Assembly: GCA_028820695.1 (NCBI GenBank)
Contig: JAPPIB010000035.1
Location: 1-64,000 of the forward strand
DNA length: 64,000 bases
DNA from: Acidiferrobacterales bacterium
GTDB taxonomy: Bacteria > Pseudomonadota > Gammaproteobacteria > Arenicellales > JAJDZL01
Direction of reading: 5' to 3'
In this document: positions 51,776-61,607 of the stretch, piece by piece
Layout: each line of letters opens with the position of its first letter
Numbering within the stretch: position 1 is the stretch's first letter
Notes under the pieces: model-generated
Database searches by the model: none
Told to the model about the DNA's origin: nothing
What the model saw: the letters and a program-made list of their open reading frames with translations, nothing else
Position numbers and translations under genes: made by a program

Positions 51776-52978
51776 ATGAACTACGATAAGGTGCTGGCAG
51801 ATTCCCTCGAGCGGTTGAAGGTAGCGGGTAACTATCGCGAGTTTACCGATCTCGAGCGGCATGCCGGACGATATCCGCACGCAACAGATCATTCGATTGG
51901 TCGTGAGATCACGATCTGGTGCAACAATGACTATCTTGGGATGGGTCAGCATCCCGATGTGGCTGATGCCATCTGCAAGACCGTAAAGGAAGTCGGAGCC
52001 GGAGCTGGCGGTACTCGCAACATTGCGGGCACCAGTCATCCGCTTGTAGAGCTAGAAGCCGAACTGTGCGGCCTGCACGGTAAGGAAGCCGCTTTGGTGT
52101 TCACTTCCGGATACGTCACGAATTCCACTGCGCTGAGCACGCTCGGGAGACTTCCCGGTATGGTGCTTTTTTCTGACTCCCTGAATCATGCGTCGATGAT
52201 CGAGGGTGTCCGCTTCGGCAAGTGTGAGCGACATATATTCCGCCACAATGACCTGGATCATCTCGAGGAGCTGCTGCAATGTGTCGATGCGGATCGTCCC
52301 AAACTGATTGCTTTCGAGTCAGTGTACTCGATGGACGGCGACATCGGTCCAATCGAGGAGGTCTGCGATCTGGCGGACAAATACAACGCACTGACCTACC
52401 TGGATGAGGTTCATGCTGTCGGCCTGTATGGTGAGTCAGGTGGCGGAGTTGCGCAAAGAGATGGTGTTTCCGATCGAATTGATATCATTCAGGGAACGTT
52501 GGGCAAGGCTTTTGGTCTGATTGGAGGATATATCGCCTCAACCTCATTGCTGGTTGACTATGTCCGAAGTTTCGGCAGCGGGTTCATCTTCACCACGGCG
52601 ATGACGCCTGCGAACGCCGCCGGCGCTCTGGTGAGCATTCGGCATGTCAGGCAGAACGTGCACCTTCGAATCAAACTCCATAGCAATGTCAACACACTCA
52701 AGTCGAGGTTGCGGGAGGAAGGCCTTCCATTGCTGGAAACTCCTACCCATATCATTCCGGTCATGGTGCGGGATGCCAATCTGTGTCGCACGGCCAGTCA
52801 CAAATTGTTGCACGAACACGGTATTTTTGTTCAGCACATCAATCACCCGACAGTCCCGGTCGGAACGGAACGACTGAGAATTACACCGACACCCCTGCAC
52901 ACCAGCGAGATGATCGAGGACTTGGTGGTTGCCTTGGTTGACGTATTCGACTCGCTCGGGATCAAGACAGACAAATAG
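51776..52978 (+). CDS. hemA: 5-aminolevulinate synthase (C4 pathway)
   Basis: Condenses glycine and succinyl-CoA to 5-aminolevulinate, the first step of haem and corrin synthesis. The 400-residue PLP enzyme has [15 protein letters not shown] near residue 43, [51 protein letters not shown], and the PLP lysine in [13 protein letters not shown] near residue 242. The RNIAGT, NHASMI and TLGKAFG forms fit ALAS better than 2-amino-3-ketobutyrate ligase or KAPA synthase. ALAS is usual in alphaproteobacteria but rare in gammaproteobacteria, which mostly use glutamyl-tRNA reductase. It lies 115 bases after prmA. Confidence 0.88.
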   Translation: MNYDKVLADSLERLKVAGNYREFTDLERHAGRYPHATDHSIGREITIWCNNDYLGMGQHPDVADAICKTVKEVGAGAGGTRNIAGTSHPLVELEAELCGLHGKEAALVFTSGYVTNSTALSTLGRLPGMVLFSDSLNHASMIEGVRFGKCERHIFRHNDLDHLEELLQCVDADRPKLIAFESVYSMDGDIGPIEEVCDLADKYNALTYLDEVHAVGLYGESGGGVAQRDGVSDRIDIIQGTLGKAFGLIGGYIASTSLLVDYVRSFGSGFIFTTAMTPANAAGALVSIRHVRQNVHLRIKLHSNVNTLKSRLREEGLPLLETPTHIIPVMVRDANLCRTASHKLLHEHGIFVQHINHPTVPVGTERLRITPTPLHTSEMIEDLVVALVDVFDSLGIKTDK

Positions 52979-53090
52979 AGTCTTGACTTTTGGTTGCCTG
53001 ATGTTCAGCCATCCGCTGCCGGCGAAGCTCAGGCTATGATCAAAGACGCGACCAGATCGGCGACAGCAACTGGCCGAGAGGACTGAACGG

Positions 53091-54116
53091 ATGGATTTCT
53101 GTATTCAGTTGTCGGCCGACTATCCGGATAAGTCATACGGTGGTAATCGGGTTTATCGGGATATGATCGAGCAGGCGGAACTGGCGGATCGGCTGGGATT
53201 CGAGTCAGTTGCCATTACCGAGCATCATCTGATCAACTGCCTGATGATGCCGGCACCGTTGCAGTTTGCGGTGAAGATTGCAGCACACACCCAGCGCATC
53301 AATGTCATTACCGCGGTGGTTGTTCTCCCATTGCATGACATGCGCGTGTTCGCAGGGGAAGTTGTGGCGGCAGATATTTTCACTGAGCAAAGGTTGCTGC
53401 TGGGTGTCGGGCGCGGCGCCTATAAGTTCGAGATGGAACGACTGGGTGTGCCGATTGTGGAAACCCAAGCGCGGTTTGATGAGTCTCTCGAGGTGCTTCA
53501 GACCCTGCTTTCGGATGAAGAGGTATCGTGGAAAGGGCAGTACTATAATTTTGAGCCGCTGACGATCATGCCGCGTCCGTTGAGTCCGGGCGGGCCACCG
53601 ATGATGATCGCTGTCGTCAATCCCGCGAATGTCTACATTTACGCAAGGAAGGGCATGCATATCCAGACAACGCCTCTTTCAGGCAGTCAGGAATTGCTGG
53701 AAAGGCAGGTGGAGAGTTTCCGGCAGGCGAAGAGCGAGCTCGACGACGCGGCGGACGACATCACGCTGACTCTTTCCAGAGTCGCTTTCATCTCGCGAAA
53801 CGAACGCGACCGTCGACGACACGTGGAAGCCGCTCATGCCTACTACCGTCGGTTTGACAATGTGTTTACCGGACCCGGTATCGTTGATGCCGGTATGATT
53901 CGGGCGCTTGAGCGAAATCAGACCATGGAAGAGTTGGCGGAGAATGTCCTCATCTGTTCGCCGGCCGAGATGGTTGACAGGGTTGCACCTTATGCGGAAC
54001 TCGGTATTGACCGGATGGTATTTAATATTAATTTCGGGGTCGGGCAGCAAGAGCAGCTTGAATGTGTTCAAGCGCTGGGAGAGGAAGTCATGCCACACTT
54101 TGCCAATCAATCCTGA
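53091..54116 (+). CDS. Luciferase-like (LLM class) flavin monooxygenase
   Basis: A 341-residue bacterial-luciferase-like TIM barrel. The family segments are LADRLGFESVAITEHHL near residue 32, INVITAVVVLPLHDMRVFAGEVVAADIFTEQRLLLGVGRG near 70-110, and DESLEVLQTLLSDEEVSWKGQYYNFEPLTIMPRP near 130-165. These enzymes use FMNH2 from a separate reductase to oxidise small organic compounds. The gene lies 23 bases before an alpha/beta hydrolase, so an oxidation-then-hydrolysis pair is plausible. The substrate is unknown. The ribosome site is poor. Confidence 0.85.
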   Translation: MDFCIQLSADYPDKSYGGNRVYRDMIEQAELADRLGFESVAITEHHLINCLMMPAPLQFAVKIAAHTQRINVITAVVVLPLHDMRVFAGEVVAADIFTEQRLLLGVGRGAYKFEMERLGVPIVETQARFDESLEVLQTLLSDEEVSWKGQYYNFEPLTIMPRPLSPGGPPMMIAVVNPANVYIYARKGMHIQTTPLSGSQELLERQVESFRQAKSELDDAADDITLTLSRVAFISRNERDRRRHVEAAHAYYRRFDNVFTGPGIVDAGMIRALERNQTMEELAENVLICSPAEMVDRVAPYAELGIDRMVFNINFGVGQQEQLECVQALGEEVMPHFANQS

Positions 54117-54139
54117 CTCCTGGATGGGCTGCAGTAACG

Positions 54140-54910
54140 ATGAGCAATGGAGAATTCAGTATTGAGGGACGGGGACCGCCTCTTTTTCTGATTCACGGAA
54201 TCGGCTCCGCGCGAAGTGCCTGGCGGTTGCTGCTCCCGGTTCTGGCACAGCAGTTCACGGTCGTGACTTACGATCTCAGGGGGCACGGCAGTTCAGCCCG
54301 GCCGGACGGCGAGTTTGGATTGGATGATCTGGTTGAAGATCTGGAACAGATTCGAAAGATGACGGGAATCGATCAGGCTCATTTTGCCGGACACTCTTTG
54401 GGCGGCATGATCGGACCGGCCTATGCCAGGAAGTATCCCGATCGGGTGTTGTCACTGGGACTGCTGTCCACCGCTGCCGGCCGAACCGAGGATGACCGCA
54501 GCAAAGTCTGGAGTGTTGTTCATGAGATGGAACGCAAGGGTATTGGAAATGTCTTGCAGACGATGACCGAGAGATGGTTTACAGCCCGGTTCATTGAGCA
54601 GCATCCGGAAGTGGTCAGGGCACGATTGAAACAGGTTATGGATACCGATGCGGAGGTCTTTCTCAACGCCTTCAGAATTTACGCGGGGACGGAAATGCTT
54701 GCGTGGTTGCATGAGATTGTACAGCCGACGCTGATTCTGACCGGTGAGAATGACGGTGGATGCAGCCCTCGTCTCAATCGCAAGATCGCGGACAAGATTC
54801 CAAATTCCAAGCTGGTGATATTGCCGGACTACAAGCATTCCATTCTTCTTGAAGCCGGTGAGGAAGTTGCAGTTCACATAGTCAGATTCATTCAGGACTT
54901 GAATTTGTGA
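54140..54910 (+). CDS. Alpha/beta hydrolase
   Basis: A 256-residue hydrolase. The start is the ATG at 54140, since the frame upstream overlaps the LLM gene. The oxyanion region is FLIHGIGSARSAW, the nucleophile elbow GHSLGGM (Ser about 94), and the acid and base lie in ILTGENDGGCSP and PDYKHSILLE. It resembles 3-oxoadipate enol-lactonase-like hydrolases. It is co-transcribed with the LLM monooxygenase and may hydrolyse its product. Confidence 0.82.
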   Translation: MSNGEFSIEGRGPPLFLIHGIGSARSAWRLLLPVLAQQFTVVTYDLRGHGSSARPDGEFGLDDLVEDLEQIRKMTGIDQAHFAGHSLGGMIGPAYARKYPDRVLSLGLLSTAAGRTEDDRSKVWSVVHEMERKGIGNVLQTMTERWFTARFIEQHPEVVRARLKQVMDTDAEVFLNAFRIYAGTEMLAWLHEIVQPTLILTGENDGGCSPRLNRKIADKIPNSKLVILPDYKHSILLEAGEEVAVHIVRFIQDLNL

Positions 54911-55084
54911 GTTGGCATGAAGTCAAAATTTCAGCCTGACGAGCAACCGATCTGTGATTTGCCCAACTTGGTTTCGACAGCAATTTTGTCATAGGTAATT
55001 TCCTGTCTCAACCCTGCGCGAGTTGTTGCGTTCAGCAAGAATCGGATTGTCTTGATGCCTTTTGATTGGTAAAACTGCCCGATC

Positions 55085-56018
55085 ATGCCCGCGCCGATTT
55101 CAATCCGAATGTCAACTCGCACATGGTTCATGTTGATCGTGCTGTCGGTCTTGTGGGGTGGCTCGTTCTTCTTCAATGAAATTGCGCTGGAGGAAATTCC
55201 ACCGTTGACGCTTTCGATGTTACGTGTCAGTGGTGCAGCGATTGTGTTTTGGATTTATGTACTGGTAACGAACCGTCATATGCCTCGCAATCTGCGTTTA
55301 TGGCGGGCATTTTTGATTATGGGTGCATTGAACAATGCCATTCCCCTTTTCACTGATCGCATTCGCTCAAACGGAAATTTCCTCATCTTTGGCGTCCATC
55401 ATCATTTCTGCGACTCCTCTTTTTGTTGTGGTCATTGCGGCTGTCGCGTTATCGGATGAACGGTTGACCGTGCAGCGTCTGATCAGCGTCACAATCGGAC
55501 TGACCGGTGTTGTAATCATGATCGGACCATCGGCTCTTCGCGGAATCGGATCTGACGTGATCGCACAGTTGGCGATGTTGGGGGCGGCATTGTGTTACGC
55601 ATCATCGACAGTTTACGCAAGAAGGTTCAAGGAGGAAGGGTTGACACCAAGCGTACTGGTTACAGGTCAGGTAACGATGTCTTCGTTGCTATTGATACCG
55701 ACGGCACTGTATTTTGATCAACCACTTTCGATCGGCATTCCTGGCGGTGATGTGGTCGCCGCTGTATTGGGTGTCACATTGCTCTCCACAGTGTTGGCTT
55801 ACATTCTGTATTTCAGGATATTGTCAGCGTCGGGAGCCACCAATGTCGCATTGGTTGCATTCCTGATTCCGGTATCTGCCATTCTTCTCGGAGTTGGGAT
55901 TCTCGGTGAGTCCATAACTGCGATTCAGGTGCTTGGAATGGCTTCGATTGCGCTGGGGCTTGCAATTATGGACGGTCGCTTGATTCAGGTTCACAGACTC
56001 AGGCGTTCTGGTCTTTGA
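55085..56018 (+). pseudogene. EamA/DMT-family transporter, frameshifted
   Basis: Two frames together make one ten-span EamA permease of about 310 residues. The first (55085 to about 55346) has four spans and ends NNAIPL. The second (from about 55337) continues PFSLIAFAQTEISSSLAS and runs through the second EamA repeat to FLIPVSAILLGVGILGES and the end. The shift is in a run of four C (55343-55346). With three, the reading would be NNAIPFSLIAF, the family form. So one extra C breaks the gene. Such proteins export or import amino acids and similar metabolites. It follows the LLM/hydrolase pair on the same strand. Confidence 0.85.
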
Positions 56019-56387
56019 TCAGTGGGAATTTTGAATCTGCCTTGGCCGTGCTGGAAGATTCTATTGGCCTTTCATCTGTTTCAGCATTGTGTTCCTGACT
56101 GCGAATTCTGACTGATATGAGCGCAAATCCGGCAGATAGTCATACTGGATTGAAATGACCCTCGGTGGATTTCTCGGCTTGGGGAAGCGCCTGCAATCAA
56201 TTGACGAGACAATCAGCTTCAGATGGCGATGTGGTCAATCTTGTACAATCGAATCCTCCGATGACCGATAGACGATACAATCCTTGCAATCCAGGGAAAT
56301 TTTCAATTGACTTGTCGATTGCCCGGCTGGCGGTCAGATCTTGACCAACAAGTTCATATTGGTCCATTAACTTAATTTTGACGAAAG
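56019..56387. other. Intergenic region before the Rieske oxygenase
   Basis: 369 bases without a gene I can support. It likely holds the promoter of the Rieske gene; no strong hairpin or operator was recognised. Confidence 0.4.
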
Positions 56388-57422
56388 ATGATCACCGAGA
56401 CCTTATCTGCCGATTGGTATGTCAATTCGGATGTTTACCAAAAAGAGCGGGAGCGAATCTTTGCTCCTGCTTGGTGGCTGATCGCTCCTTTGCGGCAGCT
56501 CACAAATCCCGGCGACTATGTCAGCGACAGAATCTGCGGCTGGCCGGTATTTGCCATCCGGTCTGCAGATGGGCAGTTGCGTGCCTTTATCAACATATGC
56601 CGTCATCGCGGAGCAAGTGTATTGCCTGAAGGTGCGGGAACAGCCGAATCGATTCGCTGTCCCTATCATGGTTGGCTGTACGACGATCGCGGTCAATTGC
56701 TGAAGGCACCGAAATTCGGTGCGGATCCGAAAACTGACTGCAACACGCTATCGTTGCGGGAGATTGGACTGCATCTCTGGAACGATCTCGTTTTTGTCAA
56801 GATCAAGCCCGAACTTGGAGTGGATTTCACGGAATGGATCGGTGAGGTCGATTCATTATGCCAATCGTTCGCGAGTCCTTCTGATCTGGACTACCACGGT
56901 GAATTTACTGTTCGCGGTGATCTCAACTGGAAGACGTATTGCGATAACACTGTCGAGGGTTATCACCTGAATCTGGTTCACCCCAGACTCGGTCGAGCAC
57001 TTGCACAAGGAGGAGTGGAACTATTTTCCGTTAACGAAGGTCGTTCAGTTGCTTTTGACGTCACACATGGAAGCGATGGTGGCGGTGAGTTTCTTCGCGG
57101 GCGCAAAGGGATGTGGATCTATCACTTCCCCGGATTGCAATTGGTTCTGGGACAGAATATTTTCAAGGCCGAACGGGTCGAATCCACGAGTCCGACAACG
57201 GTCGTCTCAAGAAATTGGGCCTGGTATTCGGGACTGAGCGCGGCCGAAAAAGACGATTCGTTCCAGTGGGCGAAACAGATTGTCGAGGAAGACTTCAGCA
57301 TTTGCAGTCAGGTGACCCGGAATATGCAGTCGGGGGCATATCTACCCGGGCCGTTGTCCGGTGCGATGGAAGTCCATGTCGCGCGATTTCAACAGATAGT
57401 CCGAGAAGCCCTGACTGACTGA
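56388..57422 (+). CDS. Rieske non-haem iron oxygenase, alpha-subunit type
   Basis: A 344-residue Rieske oxygenase. The [2Fe-2S] ligands are CRHRGASV near residue 72 and CPYHGW near residue 92. The catalytic iron site has NWKTYCDNTVEGYHLNLVHPRLG near 180-200, with Asp/Glu and two His. The family includes aromatic ring-hydroxylating oxygenases, choline monooxygenase and carnitine or betaine demethylases. No small subunit or reductase is adjacent, which fits the single-subunit quaternary-amine group. The nearby choline-sulfatase (58435) makes an amine substrate attractive but not proven. The ATG lacks a strong ribosome site. Confidence 0.85.
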   Translation: MITETLSADWYVNSDVYQKERERIFAPAWWLIAPLRQLTNPGDYVSDRICGWPVFAIRSADGQLRAFINICRHRGASVLPEGAGTAESIRCPYHGWLYDDRGQLLKAPKFGADPKTDCNTLSLREIGLHLWNDLVFVKIKPELGVDFTEWIGEVDSLCQSFASPSDLDYHGEFTVRGDLNWKTYCDNTVEGYHLNLVHPRLGRALAQGGVELFSVNEGRSVAFDVTHGSDGGGEFLRGRKGMWIYHFPGLQLVLGQNIFKAERVESTSPTTVVSRNWAWYSGLSAAEKDDSFQWAKQIVEEDFSICSQVTRNMQSGAYLPGPLSGAMEVHVARFQQIVREALTD

Positions 57423-57652
57423 TCGTAGCGATATGAGCTGCCGGGTGACCGCGAAAGCCGTTGAAACCTGACAGGACCGAATCAACAGACTTGACGGATT
57501 GCTTGTGTGATTTATTCGTCGAGAGACGAGCGAGTAAAATAGTTCATTTGAAGCAGACGGTTTCTCACAGGTGTCGCGGAGTCAAATCACTTCCGAAAGC
57601 TTGAAAAATAGGCAATAATGCCGCAACAATTGCCGTTGCTGGATTGCGTGGG

Positions 57653-58414
57653 CTAACGGCCTCCCGTAATGTCCAATATCGTACCAGTGCTATAGGATGC
57701 TTTTTCGGAAAGCAGCCAGATGATACCCGCGGCGACTTCTTCCGCGCTGCCCACCCGGGACAGCGGGATCATGTGCCTTATCTGTTCAAATCTCTTTGAA
57801 CCTCCGACACTGTCATGCATGTCGGTATCGATGAATCCAGGTCGTACGGCATTGACTCTGATGCCCTCACCGGCAACCTCCTTCGCGAGACCGATTGTAA
57901 AAGTGTCAATCGCAGCTTTTGAGGCCGCATAGTCGACATAGTCATTGGCGGCTCCCAATCTCGCGGCTCCGGATGAGATGTTGATGATCGACCCGCCATT
58001 CCCACCGCGGTTCGTGGACATTCTTCGGACGGCTTCACGGGAACATAGGAAGGTACCGACAACGTTCACATCGAAAATACGCCTGATTCTTACTGAGTCG
58101 AGATGTTCGACGCGGCTCAATGGGGCGAGAATCCCAGCATTGTTGACAAGTGCTGCGATCTGACCGACTGTGTCATCCAATTTCCTGAACATGTCGACCA
58201 CCTGCGTTTCCTGCGAGACATCACACTGGAGTGCGTGCGCCCTTCCGCCTGAATTCTCGATTTGGCTGACGACCCGCCTTGCTGCGTCCTCCCGTTCTGC
58301 GTAATTGATGACGACGGTGTAGTTGTGTTGAGCCGCCGCAATTGCAGTGGCTGCTCCGATGCCCCTGCTGCCGCCGGTGATCAGGATGACTTGATCAATC
58401 TCTTTGCTAGTCAA
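57653..58414 (-). CDS. Short-chain dehydrogenase/reductase (SDR)
   Basis: A 253-residue classical SDR. The NAD(P) site is ITGGSRGIGAATA near residue 12, with NNAG at about 93. The catalytic Ser, Tyr and Lys are in IINISSGAARLG and YVDYAASKAAIDTF. The end TGTILDITGGR is typical. The arginine-glycine loop is compatible with NAD(P) use; substrate unknown. It lies 20 bases downstream of the choline-sulfatase gene on the same strand, so both are probably one operon. Confidence 0.9.
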   Translation of the reverse strand: MTSKEIDQVILITGGSRGIGAATAIAAAQHNYTVVINYAEREDAARRVVSQIENSGGRAHALQCDVSQETQVVDMFRKLDDTVGQIAALVNNAGILAPLSRVEHLDSVRIRRIFDVNVVGTFLCSREAVRRMSTNRGGNGGSIINISSGAARLGAANDYVDYAASKAAIDTFTIGLAKEVAGEGIRVNAVRPGFIDTDMHDSVGGSKRFEQIRHMIPLSRVGSAEEVAAGIIWLLSEKASYSTGTILDITGGR

Positions 58415-58434
58415 ATCGGCTGAATTCCCGCATG

Positions 58435-59976
58435 TCAGAGCGTAGTTCTCGGGAACCTTCGCTTGTCGCCGATTTCGTCAAGTTCTTTGTGAGACCGGAT
58501 GTAATCGTCTGTAGCATTTCGGAATGGTTGGAAGTCCCATGAACTTGTTCGGCTTTTGCTTTCGATCTCCTGAATGAGCAGTCGAGACTGTTGATTGGCA
58601 ATGACCTGTTCGCGAATCTCGTTCAAGTTCCACCTGCTCCGGATTTGTTGTGTGAACGAATCGACGGTGACTCGATAGTCATCTTTCTCGGACAGATTAT
58701 CGAGTTCATGTGGATCGTCTTCCAGGTTGAACAGCATCGGAGGTTCTGACTCACTGAATATGAACTTGAAGTTTCCTTCGCGGATCATGACCATCGGTTC
58801 AATCGCACACTCGGCAGCGTATTGGGAAATCACGCAGTCGTCACCTCTTGCTCCGCTTTCAGTCATCAGCGGGTAAAGACTGGTACCGTCGATTGAATCC
58901 ACACCCTCACCCCCGCTATCCTTGCCTTCGGTTGCGATATCGATCAACGTTGGCACAAGATCAATTAATGAACAGGCACTGTCAATTTCATTCCGGATGA
59001 TCCCGGGACCCGCGGCAATCAATGGTACTCTTGCCGCGTGCTCATAAAAGTGCATTTTGTACCAAAGTCCTCTTTCACCCAACATGTCGCCATGGTCCGC
59101 AGTCACCAAGATGACTGTGTTTTCAATGAGCCCGGTGACTTTCAGTGCGTCAAGAAATTGCCCTATCTGGTCATCGATATACGAAACGTTGGCATAGTAT
59201 GCGTGTCGGGCATTTCGCATGGACTGTTCGTCTGCAGCATGCACGTCAGCCTGGATGCCGCGAAGGATTCGTGTGCTGTGAGGGTCCGCGCTGACTTCCG
59301 ATGGAGAAAGAGCTGGCAAGTCAATCTGATCGTGCTCATACAGGTCCCAGTACTTGCTTCGTGCGACATATGGATCATGCGGATGTGTGAACGAGACAAC
59401 CATGGCAAACGGTTGCTGTTCAGGTTCGCGGGCATAGTCAAACAACTTTCTCATTGCATGAAAACCCACCTCGTCGTCGTATTCAAGCTGATAGGTAATC
59501 TCGGCCGTTCCAGCCTCATGTACACTGCTCATGTTGTGGTACCAGACATCGATTCTCTCATCCGGCTTGAGCCAATTCGGAGTCCAGGAATAGTCTGCCG
59601 GATAGATATCGGTGGTCAGGCGCTGCGAAAAACCATGCAACTGATCCGGACCTACGAAATGCATCTTCCCGGACAGGCAGGAATGATAGCCAAGCCGTCG
59701 AAGATAATGGCAAAACGTCGGCACCGATGACGAGAACTCTGCAGCATTGTCGTACGCTTGGATCCCGAACGGCAACTTCCCGGACATAAATGAGAATCGG
59801 GCCGGTGCACACAGAGGCGAAGGTGTGTATGCGGCGTTGAAGATACATCCGGATTCAGCGAGGCGGTCCATGTTCGGCGTTTTGACCAGTTCATGGCCAT
59901 ACGCGCCGGTAAAGTGCGGAGCTAGCTGATCCGCCATCAATATCAGGATATTTTGAGCTTTTCGCGCAGGTGCCAT
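58435..59976 (-). CDS. betC: Choline-sulfatase
   Basis: Type I sulfatase that cleaves choline-O-sulfate to choline and sulfate. The start is the ATG at 59976 (513 residues); the frame is open to 60072. The formylglycine motif is PLCAPARFSF near residue 52. BetC landmarks follow closely: SGKMHFVGPDQLHGF, RLTTDIYPADYSWTP, WYHNMSSV, and VTADHGDMLGERGLWYKMHFYE. These match the choline-sulfatase subgroup rather than aryl-sulfatases. No signal peptide is seen, so it acts in the cytosol on imported choline sulfate. It heads an operon with the SDR, beside a divergent Rieske oxygenase. Confidence 0.9.
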   Translation of the reverse strand: MAPARKAQNILILMADQLAPHFTGAYGHELVKTPNMDRLAESGCIFNAAYTPSPLCAPARFSFMSGKLPFGIQAYDNAAEFSSSVPTFCHYLRRLGYHSCLSGKMHFVGPDQLHGFSQRLTTDIYPADYSWTPNWLKPDERIDVWYHNMSSVHEAGTAEITYQLEYDDEVGFHAMRKLFDYAREPEQQPFAMVVSFTHPHDPYVARSKYWDLYEHDQIDLPALSPSEVSADPHSTRILRGIQADVHAADEQSMRNARHAYYANVSYIDDQIGQFLDALKVTGLIENTVILVTADHGDMLGERGLWYKMHFYEHAARVPLIAAGPGIIRNEIDSACSLIDLVPTLIDIATEGKDSGGEGVDSIDGTSLYPLMTESGARGDDCVISQYAAECAIEPMVMIREGNFKFIFSESEPPMLFNLEDDPHELDNLSEKDDYRVTVDSFTQQIRSRWNLNEIREQVIANQQSRLLIQEIESKSRTSSWDFQPFRNATDDYIRSHKELDEIGDKRRFPRTTL

Positions 59977-60296
59977 CAGATCAGTTTCACCATCGACGTT
60001 CGAAGGTCCTCGACCATAAACCGAAAATGGCCAATTGTGCAGGTGGTACCCGCGGTAGCGAAGCGCCACCAATTTGTATTGCGTACGACTGGAGGACGAT
60101 TATGTCTCATTGTGTCAACACCTTGGACCACATTTGCCATTTCGGTGATTTCGGTAATAAATCGCTGACCGTATTATAGGCTGACGCGAAGCCTCTCGAC
60201 GCGCACGAAGTAATCCACCGCCTGCGGGTGTGAACCGGCAGACCTTGTCGGTCATCGCACCGTGATCGACACGCAGATTCTCGGATCCATGTCGGC

Positions 60297-61397
60297 TCAT
60301 TGTCCACAATGCATGCGGGACAGGTATTTTTCCGACTGCATTTCGTGCAGTCGACTGGCGGTACGTTCGTATTCGTGTACCAGTCGTGTTCCCGTGTAAA
60401 GCTGATCGATCGACTCCGAAGCGGAAATGATCAGGTGAACGCCTCGGTCATAGAACTCATCGACAAGCTCTATAAATCGACGTGCCTGATTTTCGAACTC
60501 CCAGGTCAGGAGGGGGATTCCTGTCACCATGACGGTGCGGTAGAGATTGGCAATCTCGATGTAATCCGCCTTCGAGCGCGGACCATCGCAAATTTCGGAA
60601 AATTCAAACCAGATCACATGGTCGGCGTGTCCGAATGTTCGTATCTGCCGCCCCAGAACTTCCAGCTTGCCCTGTGCTCTGGGCGATCCTCCACTCACCC
60701 GTCTGTAGTCGGCATCAAGCGCCGCGTCGGTCTCGGCTCCCAAGGTGCTGTAGTACAGAGTCTGTCCACTGAGCGCGTCAAGTCTATGGTCGATTCCATC
60801 CTCAATCCTGATCACATTCATTTTTTCGTTGATCAACTTAATGGCAGGAACGAACCGATCCCGTTGAATGCCGCCCGGGTACAGGTCATCGGGTCGGGTA
60901 TTTGATGTTGTGACGATGATTACACCATTGTCGATCAGGGATCTGAGCAACCCCGAGAGAATGACGGCGTCGCCGATGTCCAGCACAAAGAATTCGTCCA
61001 GACAGAGCAGACGATGTTTGGCGGAAAAATCCTTGGCGATTTTCTCCAACGGGTTGCGCATGTCTCGCATATGTTTGAGAGAACCGTGAATTCCCTGCAT
61101 GAATCGGTGGAAATGCACGCGCTTCTTTGAGGAGAGTGGTACTGTTTCGTAAAAGAGATCCATCAGAAAAGTCTTGCCCCGACCAACACCGCCCCAGATA
61201 TAGATTCCTCGAGGCTGCATCGATTTTTTCCCGACCAACTTCCGGATGAGACTGCTACCGAATGTTCCCTTTTTTGCCGCGAGCTGGTCGGACAGCTGCT
61301 GGAACTGCGCAAGTACATTCATTTGCGCAGGATCAACAGACGATTCCATGCGTTGCATCTCGCTGCGATATCTTTGCAACAAATCCTGATCGGACAT
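60297..61397 (-). CDS. zapE: Cell-division ATPase ZapE (AFG1 family)
   Basis: A 366-residue AFG1-like AAA+ ATPase. Walker A is GGVGRGKTFLMDLF near residue 70. Walker B is CLDEFFVLDIGDA near residue 137, and the sensor region is IIVTTSNTRPDDLY. The C-terminal part has WFEFSEICDGPRSKADYIEIA. In E. coli ZapE binds FtsZ under stress. It stands alone on its strand, and its length is close to the E. coli protein. Confidence 0.93.
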   Translation of the reverse strand: MSDQDLLQRYRSEMQRMESSVDPAQMNVLAQFQQLSDQLAAKKGTFGSSLIRKLVGKKSMQPRGIYIWGGVGRGKTFLMDLFYETVPLSSKKRVHFHRFMQGIHGSLKHMRDMRNPLEKIAKDFSAKHRLLCLDEFFVLDIGDAVILSGLLRSLIDNGVIIVTTSNTRPDDLYPGGIQRDRFVPAIKLINEKMNVIRIEDGIDHRLDALSGQTLYYSTLGAETDAALDADYRRVSGGSPRAQGKLEVLGRQIRTFGHADHVIWFEFSEICDGPRSKADYIEIANLYRTVMVTGIPLLTWEFENQARRFIELVDEFYDRGVHLIISASESIDQLYTGTRLVHEYERTASRLHEMQSEKYLSRMHCGQ

Positions 61398-61607
61398 CAG
61401 CGAACTACCTTGGAATCAAAAGTGAATACAGAAATTTCACGCATGATGGTACGCAATTTCAATCGATCATCGAATCAATCTCAGAGCACCCTGCGCTCTG
61501 GCGGGCATTGAGCTGTTGCGAGGAACGGATCGCACAGCAGTGACAGTCCTGAAAATTGGATTGCGCTGGAATTCTCCACAGGCATCAATCAGACCTTGAC
61601 GGAGAAT

